NCBI RefSeq assembly: GCF_000786215.1
Contig: NZ_JROG01000001.1
Span: 62,001-126,000, forward strand
DNA from: Sphingomonas sp. 35-24ZXX
GTDB taxonomy: Bacteria; Pseudomonadota; Alphaproteobacteria; Sphingomonadales; Sphingomonadaceae
Length of the DNA stretch: 64,000 nucleotides
Direction of reading: 5' to 3'
The position numbers and the translations under genes were made by a program. Each line of letters starts with the position of its first letter. The first letter of the stretch is position 1. Below are positions 16,144 to 25,660 of this stretch, piece after piece. The notes below the pieces were generated by a model that was given only the letters and a program-made list of their open reading frames with translations, was not told the origin of the DNA and ran no database searches.

Positions 16144-18396
16144 ATGAAGAGGTTTCTATCCAGTGTGGCAGTGCTTGCCCTGGCCTGCGGCGTCGCAGGC
16201 GCGGCTCAGGCGCAGACGTCGGCGGCCGATCCGTCGACTGCCTCGGCTGCTCCTCAGGCCGAAAAGGATGAAGGTGTCGCCGAGATCATCGTCACGGCGC
16301 AGCGGCGCTCCGAAAATCTCCAGCGGTCTTCGCTGTCGATCCAGGTTGTGGGCGCTGAAGAAATTTCGCGGACCGGTGTCGCCTCGCCGCGCGAACTCGC
16401 GACCTTTGCGCCCGGGCTGTCCGTCAGCCAATCCGGCGCGAGCACCCAGACCTTCATTCGCGGCGTGGGTGACTTCTCGGCCAATGCGCTGGCTCAGCTT
16501 GCCGTGCTCTACACAATCGATGGCGTGAATATCGAGCGCGCTTCCGCCATCGGAACGAACTTTTATGATCTGGCGCGGATCGAGGTGCTCAAGGGACCGC
16601 AAGGAACGCTGTACGGCCGCAACGCCACCGGTGGCGCCATAAACCTGATCACTGCCCGCCCTGACTTCAATGGCATATCCGGCTACATTTCCGGCGAGTA
16701 CGGAAACTACGACAGGGTCCAACTCGCCGGCGCGCTCAATGTCCCGCTCAGCGACACGCTCGCCGTACGCGGCGCCTTTCAGGTTATCGACCGTGACGGC
16801 TATCTGTCCGATGGAACTGACGACGACAAGCAGCAGGGCGTGCGTCTGCAAATGCTCTGGGAGCCGAGCGAAGGGGTGTCCCTGCGGGTGTCGGGTGACT
16901 ATGCGCATCAGGGTGGAAAGGGTGCGGGCGCTGTGCTGTGGCCGCTGACCCCGGGCAGGCCGACGCGCACGTCCATCACCGACCCTGCAAGTGTGGCCGT
17001 GCTCAAATCCTTCGGGCCGCCGATCCCTGGCTTTGTTATCGAGCCGACTCAGGATACCTTCCTCGACAACGACATGTACAATGTCAGCGCCGAGCTGAAC
17101 GTCGATCTTGGCGACTTTGCAACGCTGACCGTATTGCCAGCCTACCGCGAGCAGACGTTCCGGCAGCGCACGAATGCAAACGGATTTCCGCTGATTGCCG
17201 ATGAACGCGCCAAGCAGACCTCGCTCGAAGTGCGTCTGGGCCGCCAGTCCGGTTCGTTCAAGTGGGTCGTTGGCGGGTTCTATTTCGATCTCGATAGCAG
17301 CGCGACTTTCGATCTTCTTGCATCGAACTTTATCACAGGCTTTCGGGTCAACAACGATATCAGCGATATCGGAACGCGCAGCTATGCCGCTTTCGGCGAG
17401 GCAACCTTGAGCCTGACGGATCGCTTCCGGGTCATCGGCGGCCTTCGTTACACCGACGAACGCAAAGACTTGAGGGGGACGATCACCGACCAGACGATCG
17501 TTGCACCCGGGCCGCAATACACCATCAGCAACAGCGTTAGCACGAGCGTGGTTACGTGGAAGGCCGGCCTTGAGTATGATCTTGCGGAGCAGTCGATGCT
17601 CTACGCAACCGTCAGCCGTGGCTTCAAGTCTGGCGGGTTCTTCATTGCCGCCGATCCGGACAACAGGTTCGATCCCGAGACGCTGACCGCATACACTTTC
17701 GGGGTGCGCAATCGCTTTTTCGACAACAAGCTGCAGTTGAACGTCGAGGGGTATTATTGGGACTACAAGAACCTGCAGGTTTCCGCGGTTGGCTTTACCA
17801 GTTCTGGCGCCGCAGCGTTCACCACGCGCAATGCTGGCGCTGCGAACCCGCATGGCATCGACGTCGACTTGATCTTCAAGCCAACGCAGGCCGATACCCT
17901 GAGCGCCACGGTTTCCTGGATCGATTCGAACTACAAGAGGTTTCTTGTCCAGTACCCCGCTTTCCTGGCACCCTCGCTCGTGACCGGCTGCGATGTTGGT
18001 CCGGCAAGTGCCGCGCCCACAGTCACCGTCGATTGTTCCGGCTTGCCGACGGTGCGGACGCCGCGCTGGTCGGGCAACGTCAGCTACCTGCGCAACTTCG
18101 ACCTGTCCAACGGCGGCACCATCGTCGCCGGGGCCAGCGCTCAGTTTGCGACGAAACGTTTCCTTGCAGCTGACTTCTTTGGGCCGAACACGATCGCGGA
18201 GGGTTACGTCGTGGTCAACGCCGACCTCACCTACAAGCCGGCCGATGATCGCTTCGCCATTACCGGCTACATCCGCAATATCGGCAACAGCGATGTCTAT
18301 CAGGGGAGCATCAACACGCTGTTCAACGGAAACTTTTCCGCTCGAGCCATTGGCGCGCCGCGTACCTACGGCGTGCGGGTGACGTACAACTTCTGA
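16144..18396 (+). CDS. TonB-dependent receptor
   Basis: 750-residue outer-membrane receptor, complete. Signal peptide of about 23 residues ending AAQAQ, a TonB-box region (AEIIVTAQRR), plug domain with SIQVVGAEEI, FIRGVGDFS and the LARIEVLKGPQGTLYGRNA signature, then a 22-strand-type barrel ending in aromatic VTYNF. ATG 16144 follows AAGGGGAGAG. It belongs to the group of sphingomonad receptors common beside aromatic and terpenoid catabolic genes, so it probably imports the substrate of this cluster. It heads the plus-strand run that continues to 28686. Confidence 0.93.
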   Translation: MKRFLSSVAVLALACGVAGAAQAQTSAADPSTASAAPQAEKDEGVAEIIVTAQRRSENLQRSSLSIQVVGAEEISRTGVASPRELATFAPGLSVSQSGASTQTFIRGVGDFSANALAQLAVLYTIDGVNIERASAIGTNFYDLARIEVLKGPQGTLYGRNATGGAINLITARPDFNGISGYISGEYGNYDRVQLAGALNVPLSDTLAVRGAFQVIDRDGYLSDGTDDDKQQGVRLQMLWEPSEGVSLRVSGDYAHQGGKGAGAVLWPLTPGRPTRTSITDPASVAVLKSFGPPIPGFVIEPTQDTFLDNDMYNVSAELNVDLGDFATLTVLPAYREQTFRQRTNANGFPLIADERAKQTSLEVRLGRQSGSFKWVVGGFYFDLDSSATFDLLASNFITGFRVNNDISDIGTRSYAAFGEATLSLTDRFRVIGGLRYTDERKDLRGTITDQTIVAPGPQYTISNSVSTSVVTWKAGLEYDLAEQSMLYATVSRGFKSGGFFIAADPDNRFDPETLTAYTFGVRNRFFDNKLQLNVEGYYWDYKNLQVSAVGFTSSGAAAFTTRNAGAANPHGIDVDLIFKPTQADTLSATVSWIDSNYKRFLVQYPAFLAPSLVTGCDVGPASAAPTVTVDCSGLPTVRTPRWSGNVSYLRNFDLSNGGTIVAGASAQFATKRFLAADFFGPNTIAEGYVVVNADLTYKPADDRFAITGYIRNIGNSDVYQGSINTLFNGNFSARAIGAPRTYGVRVTYNF

Positions 18397-18441
18397 TCAA
18401 CGCAGGGACTTCGCCTGCGGGGCCTACAGGAGATATGACAG

Positions 18442-18987
18442 ATGACCAGACGTCCGATTGATCCGTCGCATCCCGAAGTGTTCGGGCTCGATCATGCAGC
18501 CTATCGCTGCCGTGATGCGCAGGAGACCTGCGATTTCTACGAGGGATTGCTGGGGTTCCCGCTCGAAGTGGCGATGATCAACGAGCGTCATCCCACTACG
18601 GGCGAGGCGCTGCAATATCTCCATCTCTTCTTCGATATCGGCAGTCCGCAGCCGGGCACGCCATCCTACATTGCGTTCTTTGACGTGATCGGCGCGGACT
18701 TCGATTTCAAGACCCAGTGGGGCATGGACCTGCACTTCGCCATGAAGGTCAATTCGATCGACGATATCCTGCAATGGCGGGAGCGGTTCATCGAGAAGGG
18801 CATCAAGTTCGATGGCCCGGTCGATCACGGCGTCTGTACGTCGATCTACTTCCACGATCCCAACGGCTATCGGCTCGAATTCATCGCCTACTCCGATGAA
18901 AACGCCACTGAGTGGGAACGGCACAAGCGCGATGCCCGTAAGGATCTCCAGCTCTGGAGCGAGCGCAAGGCGGCCGTCGCGGCCTGA
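18442..18987 (+). CDS. VOC-superfamily protein (glyoxalase/extradiol-dioxygenase fold)
   Basis: 181-residue protein of the vicinal oxygen chelate fold. His18 (GLDHAAYR), His98 (DLHFAMKV) and Glu146 (YRLEFIAY) are placed like the 2-His-1-carboxylate metal site of type I extradiol dioxygenases and related enzymes. AGGAGA lies before the ATG. One VOC module pair is present, shorter than BphC-type two-module dioxygenases. It could be a ring-cleavage dioxygenase or a lyase; the sequence does not decide. Confidence 0.75.
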   Translation: MTRRPIDPSHPEVFGLDHAAYRCRDAQETCDFYEGLLGFPLEVAMINERHPTTGEALQYLHLFFDIGSPQPGTPSYIAFFDVIGADFDFKTQWGMDLHFAMKVNSIDDILQWRERFIEKGIKFDGPVDHGVCTSIYFHDPNGYRLEFIAYSDENATEWERHKRDARKDLQLWSERKAAVAA

Positions 18988-19013
18988 CCCCAATCCCTCT
19001 CCAGGAACATAAA

Positions 19014-20204
19014 ATGTCGCAAGATCAGAAGGCGGTGGATTACGAGTGGATCCATCTCAGCTACACCGAAGTAAATCGTTTTGCCGAAACCTACGGCTTC
19101 AACGGCACCCAAGGCACGGTCCATCTCGAGGGCATACTGCTGCGTCCGCAGGACAGGCCCTCGAAGACCCTGCTCATCATGATGCACCCCAGTTCCACGC
19201 TCCACCTGCTTCCGGTGCCGACGGCGTTCGCGAAGGCGGGCCTGCACGTCCTGTGTGGCGGTAGCCGCTATCCCAAGAACGACACCGCGTTGATCATGGA
19301 AAAGGTGATTCTCGATCTGGGGGCCTACGTCCGTCACGCGAAGGAGGTCTGGGGCTATGAGCGCGTGGTCCTGCTGGGGTGGAGCGGCGGCGGCGCGCTG
19401 TCGATGTTCTACCAGTCGCAGGCCGAGCATCCGACGATCACCGAGACACCGGCTGGTGACCCGGTCGATATCGCGGGTGCCGAGCTTATTCCGGCCGACG
19501 CTGTCATCTTCCAGTCGGCTCATGCCGGCCGCGCGCTGAACCTCGCCGAGATCATCGATCCGTCGGTGCTCGACGAGAATGATCCGGACCGTCGCGATGT
19601 CGCGCTAGACATGTACGATCCGCGCAACCCTAACCAGCCACCCTATTCGGCAGAATATGTGGCCCGTTACCGCGAGGCGCAAAAGGCCCGGATCCGGCGG
19701 ATCACGGCCTGGGTCAAGGCGACGCTTGCGGATCTCAAGGCGCGGGGCGGCAAGGAGATGGAGCGGGGGTTCGTCGTGCACCGCACCTGGGCCGACCTGC
19801 GGTTTCGCGATCCCGCGCTCGATCCCAACGACCGCAAGCCGGGCAGCAGTGCGCTCGGTGATCCCGAACCGGTCAATTCGGGACCGATCGGACTGGCGCG
19901 GTTTTCGACTTTGCGTTCGTGGCTCTCACAGTGGTCGCTCGATGACAGCCGGGCTGACGGGTACAAATGTGCGGCAACCATGAAGGCCCCGCTGCTGGTG
20001 ATCGAAGGCAGCGCTGACGATGGCGTTCCCCAACCGGATTCGGGCGGAATCTATGCCGCCGCAGCCTCGTCTGACAAGACATTCCACGTGATCAAGGAAG
20101 CGACGCATTATTATGCCAATCAGCCCGATCAGATCGCCGAAGCGGTAAGCACCGTGACCCAATGGCTCCGTGCGCGTGACCTGTTGGAAGGCGCGGTCGC
20201 CTGA
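19014..20204 (+). CDS. alpha/beta hydrolase
   Basis: 396-residue protein with the alpha/beta-hydrolase nucleophile elbow GWSGGG (about residue 124), a late acidic position in IEGSADDGVPQ and a terminal His in KEATHYY, so a Ser-Asp-His triad is likely. It is longer than simple esterases, with an inserted lid region (about 150-290) rich in charged helices. It follows the VOC gene by 26 bases, which suggests action on a ring-cleavage product or an ester/lactone. Substrate unknown. Confidence 0.8.
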   Translation: MSQDQKAVDYEWIHLSYTEVNRFAETYGFNGTQGTVHLEGILLRPQDRPSKTLLIMMHPSSTLHLLPVPTAFAKAGLHVLCGGSRYPKNDTALIMEKVILDLGAYVRHAKEVWGYERVVLLGWSGGGALSMFYQSQAEHPTITETPAGDPVDIAGAELIPADAVIFQSAHAGRALNLAEIIDPSVLDENDPDRRDVALDMYDPRNPNQPPYSAEYVARYREAQKARIRRITAWVKATLADLKARGGKEMERGFVVHRTWADLRFRDPALDPNDRKPGSSALGDPEPVNSGPIGLARFSTLRSWLSQWSLDDSRADGYKCAATMKAPLLVIEGSADDGVPQPDSGGIYAAAASSDKTFHVIKEATHYYANQPDQIAEAVSTVTQWLRARDLLEGAVA

Positions 20205-20341
20205 ATGTGCCTGCGCTGGCGTTGCCCCGGAACGCATCGGCTTGCGGTCGCCGAGAATGGAAGCGGCGCATGGTAAGCACCGACACGACGATCCTGTTGT
20301 TTCTGCGGACCTGTTCGGCCGCCCCTGTATAATCGGAGAGA

Positions 20342-21457
20342 ATGATGCTTCAAAAGACGATGCGCGCGGCCCGCCTTCATGATCGCGAAGGACGATTCCA
20401 AGTGGATGAGGTGCCCATGCCCGCGGTGCGCGAGCATGACGTTCTTGTCGACGTGAAGGCCGCTTGCGTTCTGCCCAACCTGCCCAACGTGATCCGCAAC
20501 TTTTCCTCGTGGTTTCCGCATTTGCCCTTGCCGAAGCTACCGGCGATTTACGGGCTGGATTCCGCCGGGATCGTTGTTGAAGTGGGCTCGCAGGTTCGTG
20601 GAGACGTCAAGGTCGGCGATAGGGTCTACGTCAATCCGGGCCTGTCATGTGGGACGTGCCGCCCCTGTCGTTTGGGGAATGATATATTCTGCGATTCCTA
20701 CACCTTCATGGGGTATTTCGGGTTCGAGCCGGGCTCGGCGCAGACCTTCGAAGATTACCCCTATGGGGGTTTCGGCGAGTTTCTAGTCGCCCCCGCGCGC
20801 AATCTGGTCAAGCTCCCCGGCAACCTGAGTTTCGAGGGGGCCACGCGTTTCGGCTACACCGGAACCGCGTTCTCCGGCTTCCGCAAGGCGGGCTTCGGTC
20901 CGGGACAGACCGCGCTGGTAGATGGTGGGACCGGGGTCCTCGGGGTCGGGGCCGTGATCTCCGCACTCGCGCTGGGGGCATCCAAGATCTTCGCCACCGG
21001 GCGCAACCGGGCCCTGCTGTCACACCTCAAGTCGATCGCACCGGAACGCATCCTCACCTACGGAATGGACGAAGACATCGTGGCGGCGGTCATGGCCGAA
21101 ACCGATGGTTACGGGGTCGATGTGGCCATGCAATGTCTGGGCGCGATGGCACCCGCCGAAGAAGGCATGCGCACGCTGCTGGCGGTCAGGCGGGGCGGGG
21201 CCTTCGTGAACACCGGGGGCGTCCATACCGACCTGCCGGTGGATTCGACCGATCTGATGGTCAATCAGAAGAGGTTGATCGGTTCGCGCTGGTTCACCAC
21301 CGGAGAGGGCCAGATGATGGCTGATCTCGCCAAGGCAGGCATGCTGCGGATGAGCGTGTTCGAGACACTTGGCTTCTCGATCGACGAGGTCAACGAAGCG
21401 ATTGACGCGCTCGACCAGCGCAAGGGCGGCTTCACCAACATCGTGGTCCGGCAATGA
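20342..21457 (+). CDS. zinc-type alcohol dehydrogenase family (MDR)
   Basis: 371-residue medium-chain dehydrogenase. The structural zinc cysteines are visible (SCGTCRPCRLGNDIFC) and the Rossmann motif is GGTGVLGVGAV near residue 200. The usual GHE catalytic-zinc motif is replaced by YGLDSAG, so the catalytic-zinc His is missing. It may therefore work as a zinc-independent reductase. GGAGAG precedes two tandem ATGs (20342 and 20345), and the second has the better spacing. NAD(P)-dependent; substrate unknown. Confidence 0.82.
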   Translation: MMLQKTMRAARLHDREGRFQVDEVPMPAVREHDVLVDVKAACVLPNLPNVIRNFSSWFPHLPLPKLPAIYGLDSAGIVVEVGSQVRGDVKVGDRVYVNPGLSCGTCRPCRLGNDIFCDSYTFMGYFGFEPGSAQTFEDYPYGGFGEFLVAPARNLVKLPGNLSFEGATRFGYTGTAFSGFRKAGFGPGQTALVDGGTGVLGVGAVISALALGASKIFATGRNRALLSHLKSIAPERILTYGMDEDIVAAVMAETDGYGVDVAMQCLGAMAPAEEGMRTLLAVRRGGAFVNTGGVHTDLPVDSTDLMVNQKRLIGSRWFTTGEGQMMADLAKAGMLRMSVFETLGFSIDEVNEAIDALDQRKGGFTNIVVRQ

Positions 21458-21491
21458 AGCAAATGCGACGCGTGACGCCATGGTGGGCGCG

Positions 21492-22196
21492 ATGATCGAC
21501 AAGGTCTACAGCAATGCAGCGGCGGCTTTGGACGGCCTGTTGTTTTCGGGGATGACGATTGCGGCCGGCGGGTTTGGTCTCTGCGGCATTCCCGAGACCC
21601 TGATCGCGGCCATCCGCGACAGCGGCGTGCGCGACCTCACAATCATTTCGAACAATGCCGGGGTGGACGATTTCGGCCTCGGACTGCTGCTGCAGAGCCG
21701 TCAGGTCAGGAAGATGATCTCGTCCTACGTGGGCGAAAACAAGGAATTCGAGCGCCAGTTCATCAGCGGCGAGCTCGAGCTTGAGTTCAACCCGCAAGGC
21801 ACTCTGGCAGAGCGACTGCGCGCTGGCGGCGCGGGCATTGCCGGCTTTTACACGCGCACCGGCGTGGGCACCCTTGTCGCGGAAGGCAAGGAGGTGCGCC
21901 TGTTCGACGGTGAGCGTCACATACTCGAAACCGGCCTCAAGGCCGATCTGGCGATCGTCAAGGCATGGCGCGGGGACCGATCCGGCAACCTCGTCTATCG
22001 AAAGACTGCGCGGAATTTCAATCCGATGGTCGCGACCTGCAGCCGCATGACGATCGCCGAGGTGGAGGAGGTCGTACCGACCGGAGCGATCGACCCGGAC
22101 CACGTCCACACTTCGGGGATCTACGTCCAGCGCATGGTTGGTTCGACCCACAACGAGAAGCGGATCGAGAAACGCATCACGCGGCAGATGGCATGA
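21492..22196 (+). CDS. 3-oxoacid CoA-transferase, subunit A
   Basis: 234-residue alpha subunit of a class I CoA-transferase (ScoA type). Key stretches are SGMTIAAGGFGLCGIPETL, the CoA-binding ISNNAGVDDFGLG, GAGIAGFYTRTGVGT and the C-terminal VHTSGIYVQRMV. Start ATG 21492 fits the family (MIDKVYSN); ATG 21480 is an alternative. The beta subunit is not next to it but at 24182, two genes away, which is unusual for this pair. It moves CoA between succinyl-CoA and a keto acid of the pathway. Confidence 0.9.
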   Translation: MIDKVYSNAAAALDGLLFSGMTIAAGGFGLCGIPETLIAAIRDSGVRDLTIISNNAGVDDFGLGLLLQSRQVRKMISSYVGENKEFERQFISGELELEFNPQGTLAERLRAGGAGIAGFYTRTGVGTLVAEGKEVRLFDGERHILETGLKADLAIVKAWRGDRSGNLVYRKTARNFNPMVATCSRMTIAEVEEVVPTGAIDPDHVHTSGIYVQRMVGSTHNEKRIEKRITRQMA

Positions 22197-22248
22197 GCAC
22201 GGTGGCCGCCACGGCACGGCCCGCCGCGGCCGCAGAAGGAATTGCAAG

Positions 22249-23136
22249 TTGAGTTCTCCCAGGTCCTTTGCAGCGCTTGATCGAACGTCGCAGCCGCTGA
22301 TCCTGCCCGCGGCGCACGATGCGCTGTCAGCGCGGCTGATCGAAATGGCGGGCCTTGAGGGCTTCAGTGTGGCCGGGTCGAGCCTGCTGGCAGCCAGATA
22401 TGCGCTGCCCGACCTCGGCATGACCGGGCTTGCGGACATCGGCGCCGGAGTGCGCGACATGCTTTCGGTGACCGATCTGCCTTGCCTCGTCGATGGCGAC
22501 AACGGCTATGGCGACGTGAAGGCCGTGGTGCGGATGGTCGAGACCTACGAGGCGCTGGGTGTGGCGGCCGTGACGATCGAGGATCAGGAAGCGCCAGTGA
22601 AGCGCCCCGGGCAGGAGGCCGCACTGGCGGTGTGCGAGGAGGACGTCATTCTCGCCAAGCTGCGCGCGGCGGTTCAGGTGCGGCGTTCGCGTGATTTCTG
22701 GATCATCGGCAGAACCGACATCTATGCGCTTGCCGGCGTCGATGCCGCCCTGCGCCGGGCAGAGGCCTATCTGTTGGCCGGCGCCGACGGACTGTTCGTG
22801 GCCGGCATCCGGACCGACGAGGATCTCTGGCGGGTCGGTCAGGCCTTCGGCAACGTGCCGCTGGTGGCCGTACAATACGGCACCGCCGGCTGGCCCACCA
22901 TGAACCCGGCCGAGCTTCATGCCGCCGGTTTCGACCTGATCATCTACCCCCATGCCATGCTCGCTCCGGCCTGCCTCGCCATGCAGAACGCGCTGGCGGA
23001 GCTGACGGCGGGGATTGCCGGTGATGGTGCTGCCGCTCCCTACCGGGTCGACCCCGCAGCCCGTGCCACGATCAACGCCGCGACACGGCTTGAACATTGG
23101 CAGGACCTGAACGGTCTGCCCGGCGGAGGGCGCTGA
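22249..23136 (+). CDS. isocitrate lyase / PEP-mutase superfamily protein
   Basis: 295-residue (beta/alpha)8 enzyme. It has the Mg-binding DGDNGYGD motif (about residue 80) and IEDQEAP, but the lyase loop KKCGH is replaced by KRPGQ, so the catalytic Cys is absent and it is not a true isocitrate or methylisocitrate lyase. Oxaloacetate-decarboxylase-like or another 2-oxoacid C-C chemistry is plausible. TTG 22249 is the likely start, with AAGGA 8 bases upstream. It separates the two CoA-transferase subunits. Confidence 0.8.
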   Translation: MSSPRSFAALDRTSQPLILPAAHDALSARLIEMAGLEGFSVAGSSLLAARYALPDLGMTGLADIGAGVRDMLSVTDLPCLVDGDNGYGDVKAVVRMVETYEALGVAAVTIEDQEAPVKRPGQEAALAVCEEDVILAKLRAAVQVRRSRDFWIIGRTDIYALAGVDAALRRAEAYLLAGADGLFVAGIRTDEDLWRVGQAFGNVPLVAVQYGTAGWPTMNPAELHAAGFDLIIYPHAMLAPACLAMQNALAELTAGIAGDGAAAPYRVDPAARATINAATRLEHWQDLNGLPGGGR

Positions 23137-23137
23137 C

Positions 23138-24121
23138 ATGGCAATGATGAAGGCCATGGTGATCGAAGGCGCAGATGGGGTGTCCCGGCTGGTCCCCCGC
23201 GATCTTCCGATCCCGGTCTGCGGCCCTTCGGACCTGCTCGTGCGGGTGGCGGCCGCAGGGGTCAACCGCGCCGACCTGCGCCTATCCGCAGAGCATTTCG
23301 GGGGCAACGAACACCGGGTCGCGGGGGGAGAATTCGCGGGCGAGGTGGTCGCTGCGGGCGCAGATGTTACCGCGTTTGCCCCCGGCGACCGGGTCATGGC
23401 GCTCGCGCCGGCGGGCTATGCCGAATATGCCATCGTTGATGAGCGGCTCGCCGTCCGCGTGCCCGATGGTTTCGACACGGCGACCGCGGCCGGTCTGCCC
23501 GCCTGGTACATGACCGCCCACAACGCGCTGGTGACGGTAGGCGCGCTGGGCCAGGGCGAGACGGTTCTGGTTAACGGCGCGACCGCCGGTGTCGGCATTG
23601 CCACCATCCAGCTGGCCCGGCTGCTCGGCGCCAGCCAGGTCATCGGTGTTGCAAGGTCGCAGCCCAAGCTGGTCCGGCTAGCCGAGATCGGGCTCGATAC
23701 TGCGCTGGTGAGCGAAGACGCGCTGGCCGAAAACGTCATGGCGGCGACCCGGGGACGCGGCGCCGATCTGGTGATCGATCTGGTAGGTGGCGGCGCACTG
23801 ACCGCCAACCTTTCGAGCGCCGCGATCGGGGGGCGGATGATTGCCGTCGGCCGGCTGGGCGGCAGCACCGACGTGCTCGACATCAATCTGCTCGCGTTTC
23901 GGCGGATCACCCTGCGCGGCGTGACCTTCCGCTCGCGCAGCCTGGAAGAGCGCTCTGCGGTTGCCCGAGCCTTTGCCGCCGATGTGCTGCCGGCGTTCCA
24001 GAGAGGGCAGCTCGAGCCGGTGATCGACCGCTTCTTCCCGCTCGAACAGGCGGCCGAGGCCCATCGCCATGTCGCGGCCAACGCCCATTTCGGCAAGACC
24101 CTGCTGGCGGTGACGCCATGA
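23138..24121 (+). CDS. NADPH:quinone oxidoreductase-like MDR enzyme
   Basis: 327-residue zinc-free medium-chain dehydrogenase/reductase: AAGVNRADLRL near residue 42, GGEFAGEVVAAG, and the NADPH-binding NGATAGVGIATIQLARLLGA near 150. No zinc ligands. It begins one base after the preceding gene's stop, so translation is coupled. Probably an enoyl or quinone reductase of the pathway. Confidence 0.88.
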   Translation: MAMMKAMVIEGADGVSRLVPRDLPIPVCGPSDLLVRVAAAGVNRADLRLSAEHFGGNEHRVAGGEFAGEVVAAGADVTAFAPGDRVMALAPAGYAEYAIVDERLAVRVPDGFDTATAAGLPAWYMTAHNALVTVGALGQGETVLVNGATAGVGIATIQLARLLGASQVIGVARSQPKLVRLAEIGLDTALVSEDALAENVMAATRGRGADLVIDLVGGGALTANLSSAAIGGRMIAVGRLGGSTDVLDINLLAFRRITLRGVTFRSRSLEERSAVARAFAADVLPAFQRGQLEPVIDRFFPLEQAAEAHRHVAANAHFGKTLLAVTP

Positions 24122-24181
24122 CCTACCGTGACCGAATCACGATGCAGCGGGGCACCGCGTCCAGATACGAAAGGGCATGAT

Positions 24182-24823
24182 ATGGTCTGGGATCGCAACC
24201 AGATGGCCGCGCGTGCGGCGCGCGAGCTGCAGAACGGCTTCTACGTCAACCTTGGCATCGGCATTCCGACGCTGGTGGCCGATAACGTGCCGCCTGACAT
24301 CCATGTCACCCTGCAGTCGGAAAACGGCATGCTCGGCCTTGGCCCCTATCCGCTGGAGGCGGATGTCGATCCCGATATCGTCAATGCGGGCAAGGAGACG
24401 ATCACCGAGCTCCCCGGCACCAGCTATGTCTCCTCGGCGGACAGTTTCGCCATGGTGCGCGGCGGCCATATCGACCTTTCGGTGCTGGGCGCGATGGAGG
24501 TGGCCGAGACCGGGGACATCGCGAACTGGATGATCCCGGGCAAGATGGTGAAAGGCATGGGCGGCGCCATGGATCTTGTGGCCGGGGTGCGGCGGATCAT
24601 CGTCCTCATGGACCATGTAGCGCGCGACGGCACGCCCAAGTTCCGCAAGCGCTGCACCCTGCCGCTGACCGGCTCGAACGTGGTCGACATGATCGTGACC
24701 GATCGCGCCGTGTTCCGGCGGGCCGACCGCAACAGCCGGTTCGCGTTGATCGAGCTGGCGCCGGGCGTGAGCGCGGCGGAGGTCCGGGCTCTGACCGAGG
24801 CTAATTACGATGTCGCGTGCTGA
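24182..24823 (+). CDS. 3-oxoacid CoA-transferase, subunit B
   Basis: 213-residue beta subunit of the class I CoA-transferase (ScoB type). The catalytic Glu is in QSENGMLG (about residue 45), with LGIGIPTLVADNVP before it and GAMDLVAGVRRIIVLMDH after it. ATG 24182 follows GAAAGGG; open sequence upstream has no resemblance to the family. Partner of the subunit at 21492-22196. Confidence 0.92.
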   Translation: MVWDRNQMAARAARELQNGFYVNLGIGIPTLVADNVPPDIHVTLQSENGMLGLGPYPLEADVDPDIVNAGKETITELPGTSYVSSADSFAMVRGGHIDLSVLGAMEVAETGDIANWMIPGKMVKGMGGAMDLVAGVRRIIVLMDHVARDGTPKFRKRCTLPLTGSNVVDMIVTDRAVFRRADRNSRFALIELAPGVSAAEVRALTEANYDVAC

Positions 24824-24913
24824 CCTGAGATCGACCCCAGCCAGCCGCAGCCGCGCTCCGGCCGCCCAGCAAAGGGGCACCGGAGACGAAGGATTAGAGT
24901 CAAGGAAAGTCGT

Positions 24914-25660
24914 ATGACCAGAGAGCGCATGGAAGGCCGCAAGATCGTCGTGGTCGGCGGCGGTACCGGGATCGGGCGGGCCACGGCCATTCGCTGCGCG
25001 CAGGAGGGTGCAGCCGTTGCGGTGATCGGGCGCCGGCCCGAGCCGTTGGAGGAGGTCGCCGCGCTCACGCAGGGTTTCGCCGCAGCCGCGGACGCACGGA
25101 GCGAGGCCGGGATCCGTGCCGCGATCGACCGCGCCGCCCAGCACATGGGCGGGATCGACGGGCTGGTGAATGCCGTCGGCGTCCTGGCAACCACCCCGCT
25201 GGATGACCTCGGGCTCGACGAATGGGAAGACAGCCTGCGCTCGAACCTGACGGCACCTTATCTGGTGTGCCGCGCTGCGCTGCCGCATCTGCGGGCCGCG
25301 GGTAGCGCGGCGATCGTCAATGTGGCGGCGCTCGCCGCGATCCGCCCGGGCGTCAGCAGCGCCGCCTATTCGGCCGCCAAGGCGGGCCTGGTCCAGTTTT
25401 CCAAGGTGATCGGGGCCCAGCTGGCGCCGGCTATCCGGGTCAACAGCGTATGCCCGGGCGTGGTCGATACGCCCATGACCAGCGCCTATCTGAACGACAA
25501 GAGCGAGAGCGAGGCGGCGGCCTTTCTGGGGCGCTATTCGACTGGGCGGATGTCCGATCCCGTCGAGATCGCAAACGTGATCCTGTTTCTGCTGAGCGAC
25601 GAGGCGTCGAGCATGATCGGCTGCAACTATATCGCCGATGCCGGGCGGGCTTTCCAGTGA
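24914..25660 (+). CDS. SDR-family protein lacking the catalytic serine
   Basis: 248-residue SDR with GGGTGIG near residue 13 and YSAAK at the active site. In NVAALAAIRPGVSSAAY the residue 13 positions before the Tyr, normally the catalytic Ser, is Ala, and the upstream NNAG is NAVG. It may be a poor dehydrogenase, use a neighbouring Ser (two lie 3-4 residues before the Tyr), or be a structural partner of the adjacent SDR. It overlaps the next gene as GTGA. Confidence 0.83.
   Translation: MTRERMEGRKIVVVGGGTGIGRATAIRCAQEGAAVAVIGRRPEPLEEVAALTQGFAAAADARSEAGIRAAIDRAAQHMGGIDGLVNAVGVLATTPLDDLGLDEWEDSLRSNLTAPYLVCRAALPHLRAAGSAAIVNVAALAAIRPGVSSAAYSAAKAGLVQFSKVIGAQLAPAIRVNSVCPGVVDTPMTSAYLNDKSESEAAAFLGRYSTGRMSDPVEIANVILFLLSDEASSMIGCNYIADAGRAFQ

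Noticed and set aside
16156-17853. Minus-strand open frame of 565 codons opposite the TonB receptor
   Set aside because: The plus strand encodes a complete receptor with signal peptide and plug motifs; the antisense frame has no recognisable domain.
22249-23136. Isocitrate or methylisocitrate lyase
   Set aside because: The catalytic KKCGH loop is KRPGQ, so the lyase Cys is missing.
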